Part shown: positions 1 through 13,401 of the stretch, in pieces
How positions within the stretch are numbered: the stretch's first letter is position 1
Layout of the letters: the number at the start of each line of letters is the position of its first letter
DNA from: Oasisia sp. SBJ-2009
Taxonomy: Eukaryota > Annelida > Polychaeta > Sabellida > Siboglinidae
Reading direction: 5' to 3'
Length of the DNA: 64,000 nt
Assembly (NCBI GenBank): GCA_964017155.1
Contig: OZ024856.1
Coordinates: 8,197,811 to 8,261,810, forward strand
Made by a program: the position numbers and the translations under genes
Notes under the pieces: model-generated
Database searches by the model: none
What the model saw: only the letters and a program-made list of their open reading frames with translations
Told to the model about the DNA's origin: nothing

Positions 1-1686
1 TTCGAAATTTCGATAAACACCCCAAAGTGCGCTTGCGCCAATATAAGGGTATTTTCTCTTCTGAAAAATACAACGTACAAATACAGTTCGTTAGTTTTAT
101 GGATCGTCATCGGTTCCCGAACTAGAAATCGACTACAACTTGTCGAGCTTCCAAAATGGTGCCTATATTTCGGAAATTACGCTAATCACCCTCAAAGTGC
201 GCTTACGCCAATGCAAAGTTATTTTCACATCTGAAACCTACAATGTACCACTACTCTTCGTGACATGTGTGGATTCGCATGATTCCCAGAACGAAGAGTC
301 AAGTACAAGTGGGCGTGCTTCGATACTCGTACCTATTTTTTCCGAAATTACTGTAAACTCGCTTAAATGCGTTCGCGCCAAAATAACGGTATTGTCTCAT
401 CGGAAAACTACAACGTAGTACCACTATAATTAGATACTTTTTTTTTGGATTTGCACAGGCCAGACAACGAGGAATAAAGTACAAGTGGTTGAATTTCGAT
501 ACTAATAGATAGTGGCTTTGGAAATTGCGAGAAACACCCCAAAATGCGCTTACGCCAATATAAGGGTATTTTCTCTTCTGAAAAATACAACTTACCAATA
601 CAGTTCGTTAGTTTTATGGATCGTCATCGGTTCCCGGACTAGAAATCAATTACAACTTTTCGAGCTTCTAAAATGGTGCCTATATTTCGGAAATTACGCT
701 AATCACCCTCAAAGTTCGCTTACGCCAATGCAAAATTATTTTCACATCTGAAACCTACAATGTACCACTACTATTCGTGACCTTTGTGGATTCGCATGGT
801 TCCCAGGGCGAAGAGTCATGTACAAGTGGTCGTGCTTCGATACGCGTACCTATTTTTTCGGAAATTACGTTAAACTCCCTTAAATGCGTTCGCGCCAAAT
901 TAACGGTATTATCTCATCGGAAAACTACATCGTAGTACGACTATATTAAGATACTTTTTTTGGATTTGTATAGTCCAGACAACGAGGAATAAAGTGCACG
1001 GGGTTGAATTTCGATACTAATAGATAGTGGCTTTGGAAATTGCGAGAAACAGCCCAAAATGCGCTTCCGCCAATATAAGGGTATTTTCTCTTCTGAAAAA
1101 TACAACGTACCAATACAGTTCGTTAGTTTTATGGATCGTCATCGGTTCCCGGACTAGAAATCAATTACAACTTGTCGAGCTTCCAAAATGGTGCCTATAT
1201 TTCGGAAATTACGCTAATCACCCTCAAAGTTCGCTTACGCCAATGCAAAATTATTTTCACATCTGAAACCTACAATGTACCACTACTATTCGTGACCTTT
1301 GTGGATTCGCATGGTTCCCAGGGCGAAGAGTCAAGTACAAGTGGTCCTGCTTCGATACGCGTACCTATTTTTTCGGAAATTACGTTAAACTCCCTTAAAT
1401 GCGTTCGCGCCAAATTAACGGTATTATCTCATCGGAAAACTACATCGTAGTACGACTATATTAAGATACTTTTTTTGGATTTGTATAGTCCAGACAACGA
1501 GGAATAAAGTGCACGGGGTTGAATTTCGATACTAATAGACAGTGATTTTCGAAATTTCGATAAACACCCCAAAGTGCGCTTGCGCCAATATAAGGGTATT
1601 TTCTCTTCTGAAAAATACAACGTACAAATACAGTTCGTTAGTTTTATGGATCGTTATCGGTTCCCGAACTAGAAATCGACTACAAC
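1..1686 (+). repeat. Copy 1 of a 2,578-bp (five-unit) duplication
   Basis: Positions 1 to about 1686 match 2579 to about 4264 with an offset of exactly 2,578 bp, including rare markers such as cttttcgagcttctaaaatg (near 655 and 3233) and the unusual S-tail-to-G-start junctions at 1027 and 3605. The left limit is outside the window. Only a few substitutions separate the copies, for example cacatctg against catatctg near 2807. Confidence 0.88.
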
Positions 1687-2572
1687 TTGTCGAGCTTCCA
1701 AAATGGTGCCTATATTTCGGAAATTACGCTAATCACCCTCAAAGTGCGCTTACGCCAATTCAAAGTTATTTTCACATCTGAAACCTACAATGTACCACTA
1801 CTCTTCGTGACATGTGTGGATTCGCATGATTCCCAGAACGAAGAGTCAAGTACAAGTGGGCGTGCTTCGATACTCGTACCTATTTTTTCCGAAATTACTG
1901 TAAACTCGCTTAAATGCGTTCGCGCCAAAACAACGGTATTGTCTCATCGGAAAACTACATCGTAGTACGACTATGTTAAGATACTTTTTTTGGATTTGTA
2001 TAGTCCAGACAACGAGGAATAAAGTGCAAGGGGTTGAATTTCGATACTAATAGATAGTGATTTTCGAAATTTCGATAAACACCCCAAAGTGCGCTTGCGC
2101 CAATATAAGGGTATTTTCTCTTCTGAAAAATACAACGTACAAATACAGTTCGTTAGTTTTATGGATCGTCATCGGTTCCCGAACTAGAAATCGACTACAA
2201 CTTGTCGAGCTTCCAAAATGGTGCCTATATTTCGGAAATTACGCTAATCACCCTCAAAGTGCGCTTACGCCAATGCAAAGTTATTTTCACATCTGAAACC
2301 TACAATGTACCACTACTCTTCGTGACATGTGTGGATTCGCATGATTCCCAGAACGAAGAGTCAAGTACAAGTGGGCGTGCTTCGATACTCGTACCTATTT
2401 TTTCGGAAATTACTGTAAACTCGCTTAAATGCGTTCGGGCCAAAATAACGGTATTGTCTCATCGGAAAACTACAATGTAGTACCACTATAATTATATAGT
2501 TTTTTTTGGATTTGCATAGGCCAGACAACAAGGAATAAAGTACAAGTGGTTGAATTTCGATACTAATAGATA
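1..2572 (+). repeat. Units 1-5 (FaT, GbS, GbS, FaS, FaM)
   Basis: Unit starts: before 1 (the window enters five bases or so into unit 1), 512, 1027, 1542 and 2057. Unit 3 follows an S tail with a G start, which is rare: S tails are otherwise followed by F starts. Unit 4 joins an a body to an S tail and is a recombinant. Unit 2 carries the private change cttttcgagcttctaaaatg, shared only with unit 7. Confidence 0.93.
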
Positions 2573-4634
2573 GTGGCTTTGGAAATTGCGAGAAACACCC
2601 CAAAATGCGCTTACGCCAATATAAGGGTATTTTCTCTTCTGAAAAATACAACGTACAAATACAGTTCGTTAGTTTTATGGATCGTCATCGGTTCCCGAAC
2701 TAGAAATCGACTACAACTTGTCGAGCTTCCAAAATGGTGCCTATATTTCGGAAATTACGCTAATCACCCTCAAAGTGCGCTTACGCCAATGCAAAGTTAT
2801 TTTCATATCTGAAACCTACAATGTACCACTACTCTTCGTGACATGTGTGGATTCGCATGATTCCCAGAACGAAGAGTCAAGTACAAGTGGGCGTGCTTCG
2901 ATACTCGTACCTATTTTTTCCGAAATTACTGTAAACTCGCTTAAATGCGTTCGCGCCAAAATAACGGTATTGTCTCATCGGAAAACTACAACGTAGTACC
3001 ACTATAATTAGATACTTTTTTTTTGGATTTGCACAGGCCAGACAACGAGGAATAAAGTACAAGTGGTTGAATTTCGATACTAATAGATAGTGGCTTTGGA
3101 AATTGCGAGAAACACCCCAAAATGCGCTTACGCCAATATAAGGGTATTTTCTCTTCTGAAAAATACAACTTACCAATACAGTTCGTTAGTTTTATGGATC
3201 GTCATCGGTTCCCGGACTAGAAATCAATTACAACTTTTCGAGCTTCTAAAATGGTGCCTATATTTCGGAAATTACGCTAATCACCCTCAAAGTTCGCTTA
3301 CGCCAATGCAAAATTATTTTCACATCTGAAACCTACAATGTACCACTACTATTCGTGACCTTTGTGGATTCGCATGGTTCCCAGGGCGAAGAGTCATGTA
3401 CAAGTGGTCGTGCTTCGATACGCGTACCTATTTTTTCGGAAATTACGTTAAACTCCCTTAAATGCGTTCGCGCCAAATTAACGGTATTATCTCATCGGAA
3501 AACTACATCGTAGTACGACTATATTAAGATACTTTTTTTGGATTTGTATAGTCCAGACAACGAGGAATAAAGTGCACGGGGTTGAATTTCGATACTAATA
3601 GATAGTGGCTTTGGAAATTGCGAGAAACAGCCCAAAATGCGCTTCCGCCAATATAAGGGTATTTTCTCTTCTGAAAAATACAACGTACCAATACAGTTCG
3701 TTAGTTTTATGGATCGTCATCGGTTCCCGGACTAGAAATCAATTACAACTTGTCGAGCTTCCAAAATGGTGCCTATATTTCGGAAATTACGCTAATCACC
3801 CTCAAAGTTCGCTTACGCCAATGCAAAATTATTTTCACATCTGAAACCTACAATGTACCACTACTATTCGTGACATTTGTGGATTCGCATGGTTCCCAGG
3901 GCGAAGAGTCAAGTACAAGTGGTCCTGCTTCGATACGCGTACCTATTTTTTTGGAAATTACGTTAAACTCCCTTAAATGCGTTCGCGCCAAATTAACGGT
4001 ATTATCTCATCGGAAAACTACATCGTAGTACGACTATATTAAGATACTTTTTTTGGATTTGTATAGTCCAGACAACGAGGAATAAAGTGCACGGGGTTGA
4101 ATTTCGATACTAATAGATAGTGATTTTCGAAATTTCGATAAACACCCCAAAGTGCGTTTGCGCCAATATAAGGGTATTTTCTCTTCTGAAAAATACAACG
4201 TACAAATACAGTTCGTTAGTTTTATGGATCGTCATCGGTTCCCGAACTAGAAATCGACTACAACTTGTCGAGCTTCCAAAATGGTGCCTATATTTCGGAA
4301 ATTACGCTAATCACCCTCAAAGTGCGCTTACGCCAATGCAAAATTATTTTCACATCTGAAACCTACAATGTACCACTACTATTCGTGACCTTTGTGGATT
4401 CGCATGGTTCCCAGGGCGAAGAATCATGTACAAGTGGTCGTGCTTCGATACGCGTACCTATTTTTTCGGAAATTACGTTAAACTCCCTTAAATGCGTTCG
4501 CGCCAAATTAACGGTATTATCTCATCGGAAAACTACATCGTAGTACGACTATATTAAGATACTTTTTTTGGATTTGTATAGTCCAGGCAACGAGGAATAA
4601 AGTGCACGGGGTTGAATTTCGATACTAATAGATA
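2573..4634 (+). repeat. Units 6-9 (GaT, GbS, GbS, FbS)
   Basis: Unit starts 2573, 3090, 3605 and 4120. Unit 6 (G start, a body) and unit 9 (F start, b body) are recombinants between the two lineages. Unit 8 has ttttttt before ggaaattacg where most b units have ttttttcgg, the variant typical of the D class on the right of the window. Confidence 0.93.
2579..4264 (+). repeat. Copy 2 of the 2,578-bp (five-unit) duplication
   Basis: Second copy of the segment at the left edge of the window. Similarity to copy 1 stops within unit 9: the first copy continues into an a body, this one into a b body. The breakpoint therefore lies near the subunit 1/subunit 2 junction at about 4.26 kb. Confidence 0.86.
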
Positions 4635-6697
4635 GTGATTTTCGAAATTTCGATAAACACCCCAAAGTGCGCTTGCGCCAATATAAGGGTATTTTCTCTT
4701 CTGAAAAATACAACGTACAAATACAGTTCGTTAGTTTTATGGGTCGTCATCGGTTCCCGAACTAGAAATCGACTACAACTTGTCGAGCTTCCAAAATGGT
4801 GCCTATATTTCGGAAATTACGCTAATCACCCTCAAAGTGCGCTTACGCCAATGCAAAGTTATTTTCACATCTGAAACCTACAATGTACCACTACTCTTCG
4901 TGACATGTGTGGATTCGCATGATTCCCAGAACGAAGAGTCAAGTACAAGTGGGCGTGCTTCGATACTCGTACCTATTTTTTCCGAAATTACTGTAAACTC
5001 GCTTAAATGCGTTCGCGCCAAAACAACGGTATTGTCTCATCGGAAAACTACAACATAGTACCACTATAATTAGATACTTTTTTTTGGATTTGCACAGGCC
5101 AGACAACGAGGAATAAAGTACAAGTGGTTGAATTTTGATACTAATAGATAGTGGCTTTGGAAATTGCGAGAAACACCCCAAAATGCGCTTACGCCAATAT
5201 AAGGGTATTTTCTCTTCTGAAAAATACAACGTACCAATACAGTTCGTTAGTTTTATGGATCGTCATCGGTTCCCGGACTAGAAATCAATTACAACTTGTC
5301 GAGCTTCCAAAATGGTGCCTATATTTCGGAAATTACGCTAATCACCCTCAAAGTGCGCCTACGCCAATGCAAAGTAATTTTCACATCTGAAACCTACAAT
5401 GTTCCACTACTATTCGTGACATTTGTGGATTCGCATGGTTCCCAGGGCGAAGAGTCATGTACAAGTGGTCGTGCTTCGATACGCGTACCTATTTTTTTCG
5501 GAAATTACGTTAAACTCCCTTAAATGCGTTCGCGCCAAATTAACGGTATTATCTCATCGGAAAACTACATCGTAGTACGACTATATTAAGATACTTTTTT
5601 TGGATTTGTATAGTCCAGGCAACGAGGAATAAAGTGCACGGGGTTGAATTTCGATACTAATAGATAGTGATTTTCGAAATTTCGATAAACACCCCAAAGT
5701 GCGCTTACGCCAATATAAGGGTATTTTCTCTTCTGAAAAATACAACGTACAAATACAGTTCGTTAGTTTTATGGATCGTCATCGGTTCCCGAACTAGAAA
5801 TCGACTACAACTTGTCGAGCTTCCAAAATGGTGCCTATATTTCGGAAATTACGCTAATCACCCTCAAAGTGCGCTTACGCCAATGCAAAGTTATTTTCAC
5901 ATCTGAAACCTACAATGTACCACTACTCTTCGTGACATGTGTGGATTCGCATGATTCCCAGAACGAAGAGTCAAGTACAAGTGGGCGTGCTTCGATACTC
6001 GTACCTATTTTTTCGGAAATTACTGTAAACTCGCTTAAATGCGTTCGCGCCAAAATAACGGTATTGTCTCATCGGAAAACTACAATGTAGTACCACTATA
6101 ATTATATAGTTTTTTTTGGATTTGCATAGGCCAGACAACAAGGAATAAAGTACAAGTGGTTGAATTTCGATACTAATAGATAGTGGCTTTGGAAATTGCG
6201 AGAAACACCCCAAAATGCGCTTACGCCAATATAAGGGTATTTTCTCTTCTGAAAAATACAACGTACAAATACAGTTCGTTAGTTTTATGGATCGTCATCG
6301 GTTCCCGGACTAGAAATCAACTACAACTTGTCGAGCTTCCAAAATGGTGCCTATATTTCGGAAATTACGCTAATCACCCTCAAAGTGCCCTTACGCCAAT
6401 GCAAAGTAATTTTCACATCTGACACCTACAATGTACCACTACTATTCGTGACATTTGTGGATTCGCATGGTTCCCAGGGCGAAGAGTCAAGTACAAGTGG
6501 TCCTGCTTCGATACGCGTACCTATTTTTTTGGAAATTACGTTAAACTCCCTTAAATGCGTTCGCGCCAAATTAACGGTATTATCTCATCGGAAAACTACA
6601 TCGTAGTACGACTATATTAAGATACTTTTTTTGGATTTGTATAGTCCAGACAACGAGGAATAAAGTGCACGGGGTTGAATTTCGATACTAATAGATA
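4635..6697 (+). repeat. Units 10-13 (FaT, GbS, FaM, GbS): two canonical dimers
   Basis: Unit starts 4635, 5151, 5667 and 6183. This is one of the few stretches in the left part where the dimer order is intact. Unit 11 has an extra T near 5495, making it 516 bp. Units 10-11 share the rare tail acaacatagtacc and the marker gcgcctacgcca with units 34-35, at an offset of 12,376 bp (24 units). Confidence 0.92.
4790..5660 (+). repeat. Left copy of a dispersed duplication (offset 12,376 bp)
   Basis: The segment matches about 17,166-18,036. Shared rare variants are acaacatagtacc, gaattttgatactaatag and gcgcctacgcca. The right copy lacks the extra T near 5495. Limits are approximate because flanking units are also very similar. 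Confidence 0.8.
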
Positions 6698-8950
6698 GTG
6701 ATTTTCGAAATTTCGATAAACACCCCAAAGTGCGTTTGCGCCAATATAAGGGTATTTTCTCTTCTGAAAAATACAACGTACAAATACAGTTCGTTAGTTT
6801 TATGGATCGTCATCGGTTCCCGAACTAGAAATCGACTACAACTTGTCGAGCTTCCAAAATGGTGCCTATATTTCGGAAATTACGCTAATCACCCTCAAAG
6901 TGCGCTTACGCCAATGCAAAGTTATTTTCACATCTGAAACCTACAATGTACCACTACTATTCGTGACCTTTGTGGATTCGCATGGTTCCCAGGGCGAAGA
7001 GTCATGTACAAGTGGTCGTGCTTCGATACGCGTACCTATTTTTTCGGAAATTACGTTAAACTCCCTTAAATGCGTTCGCGCCAAATTAACGGTATTATCT
7101 CATCGGAAAACTACATCGTAGTACGACTATATTAAGATACTTTTTTTGGATTTGTATAGTCCAGGCAACGAGGAATAAAGTGCACGGGGTTGAATTTCGA
7201 TACTAATAGATAGTGATTTTCGAAATTTCGATAAACACCCCAAAGTGCGCTTGCGCCAATATAAGGGTATTTTCTCTTCTGAAAAATACAACGTACAAAT
7301 ACAGTTCGTTAGTTTTATGGATCGTCATCGGTTCCCGAACTAGAAATCGACTACAACTTGTCGAGCTTCCAAAATGGTGCCTATATTTCGGAAATTACGC
7401 TAATCACCCTCAAAGTGCGCTTACGCCAATGCAAAGTTATTTTCACATCTGAAACCTACAATGTACCACTACTCTTCGTGACATGTGTGGATTCGCATGA
7501 TTCCCAGAACGAAGAGTCAAGTACAAGTGGGCGTGCTTCGATACTCGTACCTATTTTTTCCGAAATTACTGTAAACTCGCTTAAATGCGTTCGCGCCAAA
7601 ACAACGGTATTGTCTCATCGGAAAACTACAACGTAGTACCACTATAATTAGATACTTTTTTTTTTGATTTGCACAGGCCAGACAACGAGGAATAAAGTAC
7701 AAGTGGTTGAATTTCGATACTAATAGATAGTGGCTTTGGAAATTGCGAGAAACACCCCAAAATGCGCTTACGCCAATATAAGGGTATTTTCTCTTCTGAA
7801 AAATACAACTTACCAATACAGTTCGTTAGTTTTATGGATCGTCATCGGTTCCCGGACTAGAAATCAATTACAACTTGTCGAGCTTCCAAAATGGTGCCTA
7901 TATTTCGGAAATTACGCTAATCACCCTCAAAGTTCGCTTACGCCAATGCAAAATTATTTTCACATCTGAAACCTACAATGTTCCACTACTATTCGTGACC
8001 TTTGTGGATTCGCATGGTTCCCAAGGCGAAGAGTCATGTACAAGTGGTCGTGCTTCGATAGGCGTACCTATTTTTTCGGAAATTACGTTAAACTCCCTTA
8101 AATGCGTTCGCGCCAAATTAACGGTATTATCTCATCGGAAAACTACATCGTAGTACGACTATATTAAGATACTTTTTTTGGATTTGTATAGTCCAGACAA
8201 CGACGAATAAAGAACACGGGGTTGAATTTCGATACTAATAGATGGTGATTTTCGAAATTGCGATAAACACCCCAAAGTGCGCTTGCGCCAATATAAGGGT
8301 ATTTTCTCTTCTGAAAAATACAACGTACAAATACAGTTCGTTAGTTTTATGGATCGTAATCGGTTCCCGAACTAGAAATCGACTACAACTTGTCGATCTT
8401 CCAAAATGGTGCCTATATTTCGGAAATTACGCTAATCACCCTCAAAGTGCGCTTACGCCAAAGCAAAGTTATTTTCACATCTGAAATCTACAATGTACCA
8501 CTAATCTTCGTGACATGTGTGGATTCGCATGATTCCCAGAACGAAGAGTCAAGTACAAGTGGGCGTGCTTCGATACTCGTACCTATTTTTTCGGAAATTA
8601 CTGTAAACTCGCTTAAATGCGTTCGCGCCAAAATAACGGTATTGTCTCATCGGAAAACTACAACGTAGTACCACTATAATTATATACTTTTTTTTGGATT
8701 TGCTTAGGCCAGACAACAAGGAATAAAGTACAAGTGGTTGAATTTCGATACTAATAGATAGTGGCTTTGGAAATTGCGAGAAACACCCCAAAATGCGCTT
8801 ACGCCAATATAAGGGTATTTTCTCTTCTGAAAAATGCAACGTACAAATACAGTTCGTTAGTTTTATGGATCGTCATCGGTTCCCGGACTAGAAATCAACT
8901 ACAACTTGTCGAGCTTCCAAAATGGTGCCTATATTTCGGAAATTACGCTA
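6698..8950 (+). repeat. Left copy of a 23-unit-offset duplication (11,859 bp)
   Basis: Matches 18,557 to about 20,809. Shared rare features include the b unit with gataggcgtacc (near 8060 and 19,919), the odd tail gacgaataaagaacacgg (near 8201 and 20,060) and the V-start unit with the cttgtcgatctt change. About ten substitutions were seen between the copies, so this duplication is older than those on the right. Confidence 0.85.
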
Positions 8951-9791
8951 ATCACCCTCAAAGTGCGCTTACGCCAATGCAAAGTAATTTTCACATCTGA
9001 AACCTACAATGTACCACTACTCTTCGTGACATATGTGGATTCGCATGATTCCCAGAACGAAGAGTCAAGTACAAGTGGGCGTGCTTCGATACTCGTACCT
9101 ATTTTTTCGGAAATTACTGTAAACTCGCTTAAATGCGTTCGCGCCAAAATAACGGTATTGTCTCATCGGAAAACTACAATGTAGTACCACTATAATTATA
9201 TAGTTTTTTTTGGATTTGCATAGGCCAAACAACAAGGAATAAAGTACAAGTGGTTGAATTTCGATACTAATAGATAGTGGCTTTGGAAATTGCGAGAAAC
9301 ACCCCAAAATGCGCTTACGCCAATATAAGGGTATTTTCTCTTCTGAAAAATACAACGTACAAATACAGTTCGTTAGTTTTATGGATCGTCATCGGTTCCC
9401 GAACTAGAAATCGACTACAACTTGTCGAGCTTCCAAAATGGTGCCTATATTTCGGAAATTACGCTAATCACCCTCAAAGTGCGCTTACGCCAATGCAAAG
9501 TTATTTTCACATCTGAAACCTACAATGTACCACTACTCTTCGTGACATGTGTGGATTCGCATGATTCCCAGAACGAAGAGTCAAGTACAAGTGGGCGTGC
9601 TTCGATACTCGTACCTATTTTTTCCGAAATTACTGTAAACTCGCTTAAATGCGTTCGCGCCAAAACAACGGTATTGTCTCATCGGAAAACTACATCGTAG
9701 TACGACTATATTAAGATACTTTTTTTGGATTTGTATAGTCCAGACAACGAGGAATAAAGTGCACGGGGTTGAATTTCGATACTAATAGATA
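6698..9791 (+). repeat. Units 14-19 (FbS, FaT, GbS, VaT, GaM, GaS)
   Basis: Unit starts 6698, 7213, 7730, 8245, 8761 and 9277. Units 14-17 and the first half of 18 recur at 18,557-20,764 (offset 11,859 bp). Unit 17 opens with the V mosaic start, has gccaaagcaaag instead of gccaatgcaaag, and a cttgtcgatctt variant. Units 18 and 19 join G starts to a bodies and are recombinant. Confidence 0.92.
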
Positions 9792-12700
9792 GTGATTTTC
9801 GAAATTTCGATAAACACCCCAAAGTGCGTTTGCGCCAATATAAGGGTATTTTCTCTTCTGAAAAATACAACGTACAAATACAGTTCGTTAGTTTTATGGA
9901 TCGTCATCGGTTCCCGAACTAGAAATCGACTACAACTTGTCGAGCTTCCAAAATGGTGCCTATATTTCGGAAATTACGCTAATCACCCTCAAAGTGCGCT
10001 TACGCCAATGCAAAGTTATTTTCACATCTGAAACCTACAATGTACCACTACTATTCGTGACCTTTGTGGATTCGCGTGGTTCCCAGGGCGAAGAGTCATG
10101 TACAAGTGGTCGTGCTTCGATACGCGTACCTATTTTTTCGGAAATTACGTTAAACTCCCTTAAATGCGTTCGCGCCAAATTAACGGTATTATCTCATCGG
10201 AAAACTACATCGTAGTACGACTATATTAAGATACTTTTTTTGGATTTGTATAGTCCAGGCAACGAGGAATAAAGTGCACGGGGTTGAATTTCGATACTAA
10301 TAGATAGTGATTTTCGAAATTTCGATAAACACCCCAAAGTGCGCTTGCGCCAATATAAGGGTATTTTCTCTTCTGAAAAATGCAACGTACAAATACAGTT
10401 CGTTAGTTTTATGGATCGTCATCGGTTCCCGGACTAGAAATCAACTACAACTTGTCGAGCTTCCAAAATGGTGCCTATATTTCGGAAATTACGCTAATCA
10501 CCCTCAAAGTGCGCTTACGCCAATGCAAAGTAATTTTCACATCTGAAACCTACAATGTACCACTACTCTTCGTGACATATGTGGATTCGCATGATTCCCA
10601 GAACGAAGAGTCAAGTACAAGTGGGCGTGCTTCGATACGCGTACCTATTTTTTCGGAAATTAATGTAAACTCGCTTAAATGCGTTCGCGCCAAAACAACG
10701 GTATTGTCTCATTGGAAAACTACATCGTAGTACGACTATATTAAGATACTTTTTTTGGATTTGTATAGTCCAGACAACGAGGAATAAAGTGCACGGGGTT
10801 GAATTTCGATACTAATAGATAGTGATTTTCGAAATTTCGATAAACACCCCAAAGTGCGCTTGCGCCAATATAAGGGTATTTTCTCTTCTGAAAAATACAA
10901 CGTACAAATACAGTTCGTTAGTTTTATGGATCGTCATCGGTTCCCGAACTAGAAATCGACTACAACTTGTCGAGCTTCCAAAATGGTGCCTATATTTCGG
11001 AAATTACGCTAATCACCCTCAAAGTGCGCTTACGCCAATGCAAAGTTATTTTCACATCTGAAACCTACAATGTACCACTACTCTTCGTGACATGTGTGGA
11101 TTCGCATGATTCCCAGAACGAAGAGTCAAGTACAAGTGGGCGTGCTTCGATACTCGTACCTATTTTTTCCGAAATTACTGTAAACTCGCTTAAATGCGTT
11201 CGCGCCAAAACAACGGTATTGTCTCATCGGAAAACTACAACGTAGTACCACTATAATTAGATACTTTTTTTTTGGATTTCCACAGGCCAGACAACGAGGA
11301 ATAAAGTACAAGTGGTTGAATTTCGATACTAATAGATAGTGGCTTTGGAAATTGCGAGAAACACCCCAAAATGCGTTTACGCCAATATAAGTGTATTTTC
11401 TCTTATGAAAAATACAACTTACCAATACAGTTCGTTAGTTTTATGGATCGTCATCGGTTCCCGGACTAGAAATCAATTACAACTTGTCGAGCTTCCAAAA
11501 TGGTGCCTATATTTCGGAAATTACGCTAATCACCCTCAAAGTTCGCTTACGCCAATGCAAAATAATTTTCACATCTGAAACCTACAATGTACCACTACTA
11601 TTCGTGACCTTTGTGGATTCGCGTGGTTCCCAGGGCGAAGAGTCATGTACAAGTGGTCGTGCTTCGATACTCGTACCTATTTTTTCGGAAATTACTGTAA
11701 ACTCGCTTAAATGCGTTCGCGCCAAAATAACGGTATTGTCTGATCGGAAAACTACAACGTAGTACCACTGTAATTATATACTTTTTTTTGGATTTGCATA
11801 GGCCAGACAACAAGGAATAAAGTACAAGTGGTTGAATTTCGATACTAATAGATATTGGCTTTGGAAATTGCGAGAAACACCCCAAAATGCGCTTACGCCA
11901 ATATAAGGGTATTTTCTCTTCTGAAAAATACAACGTACAAATAGAGTTCGTTAGTTTTATGGATCGTCATCGGTTCCCGGACTAGAAATCAACTACAACT
12001 TGTCGAGCTTCTAAAATGGTGCCTATATTTCGGAAATTACGCTAATCACCCTCAAAGTGCGCTTACGCCAATGCAAAGTAATTTTCACATCTGAAACCTA
12101 CAATGTTCCACTACTATTCCTGACATTTGTGGATTCGCATGGTTCCCAGGGCGAAGAGTCATGTACAAGTGGTCGTGCTTCGATACGCGTACCTATTTTT
12201 TCGGAAATTACGTTAAACTCCCTTAAATGCGTTCGCGCCAAATTAACGGTATTATCTCATCGGAAAACTACATCGTAGTACGACTATATTAAGATACTTT
12301 TTTTGGATTTGTATAGTCCAGACAACGAGGAATAAAGTGCACGGGGTTGAATTTCGATACTAATAGATAGTGATTTTCGAAATGTCGATAAACACCCCAA
12401 AGTGCGCTTCCGCCAATATAAGGGTATTTTCTCTTCTGAAAAATACAACGTACAAATACAGTTCGTTAGTTTTATGGATCGTCATCGGTTCCCGAACTAG
12501 AAATCGACTACAACTTGTCGAGCTTCCAAAATGGTGCCTATATTTCGGAAATTACGCTAATCACCCTCAAAGTGCGCTTACGCCAATGCAAAGTTATTTT
12601 CACATCTGAAACCTACAATGTACCACTACACTTCGTGACATGTGTGGATTCGCATGATTCCCAGAACGAAGAGTCAAGTACAAGTGGGCGTGCTTCGATA

Positions 12701-13401
12701 CTCGTACCTATTTTTTCCGAAATTACTGTAAACTCGCTTAAATGCGTTCGCGCCAAAACAACGGTATTGTCTCATCGGAAAACTACAACGTAGTACCACT
12801 ATAATTAGATACTTTTTTTTTGGATTTGCACAGGCCAGACAACGAGGAATAAAGTACAAGTGGTTGAATTTCGATACTAATAGATAGTGGCTTTGGAAAT
12901 TGCGAGAAACACCCCAAAATGCGCTTCCGCCAATATAAGGGTATTTTCTCTTCTGAAAAATACAACGTACCAATACAGTTCGTTAGTTTTATGGATCGTC
13001 ATCGGTTCCCGGACTAGAAATCAATTACAACTTGTCGAGCTTCCAAAATGGTGCCTATATTTCGGAAATTACGCTAATCACCCTCAAAGTTCGCTTACGC
13101 CAATGCAAAATTATTTTCACATCTGAAACCTACAATGTACCACTACTATTCGTGACCTTTGTGGATTCGCATGGTTCCCAGGGCGCAGAGTCAAGTACAA
13201 GTGGTCCTGCTTCGATACGCGTACCTATTTTTTCGGAAATTACGTTAAACTCCCTTAAATGCGTTCGCGCCAAATGAACGGTATTATCTCATCGGAAAAC
13301 TACATCGTAGTACGACTATATTAAGATACTTTTTTTGGATTTGTATAGTCCAGACAACGAGGAATAAAGTGCACGGGGTTGAATTTCGATACTAATAGAT
13401 A
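9792..13401 (+). repeat. Units 20-26: copy 1 of a seven-unit (3,610-bp) tandem duplication
   Basis: Unit starts 9792, 10307, 10822, 11339, 11855, 12370 and 12887; classes FbS, FaS, FaT, G(b/a)T, GbS, FaT and GbS. The next seven units repeat this series at an offset of 3,610 bp. Unit 23 switches from b to a inside its body near 11,650. I noticed only two internal differences from copy 2 (gaaattaatg near 10,663 and gatattggc near 11,854), implying very recent duplication or an assembly repeat. The exact left limit lies after 9830, where this copy reads gcgtttgc and copy 2 reads gcgcttgc. Confidence 0.92.

Noticed and set aside
140..418. A recurrent 92-codon open frame (starting at an alternative start codon) in nearly every unit
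   Set aside because: It is a by-product of the repeat. It starts at ttg, has no promoter or ribosome-site context, replacements between a and b units are mostly amino-acid changing, and it is broken by one-base indels in several units (for example 5296 and 24,890) with no sign of constraint.
299..598. Minus-strand open frames of 60-99 codons, once per dimer
   Set aside because: They are the reverse of tail plus start sequences and their lengths change with the T-tract. The frame appears and disappears with T-tract length, as expected for non-coding DNA.
512..751. A recurrent 79-codon open frame opening at gtg, overlapping the 92-codon frame
   Set aside because: Starts at a non-ATG codon, overlaps another frame, and is ended early in A-class units by the single change gaacttgaaatc. 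No family resemblance was recognised.
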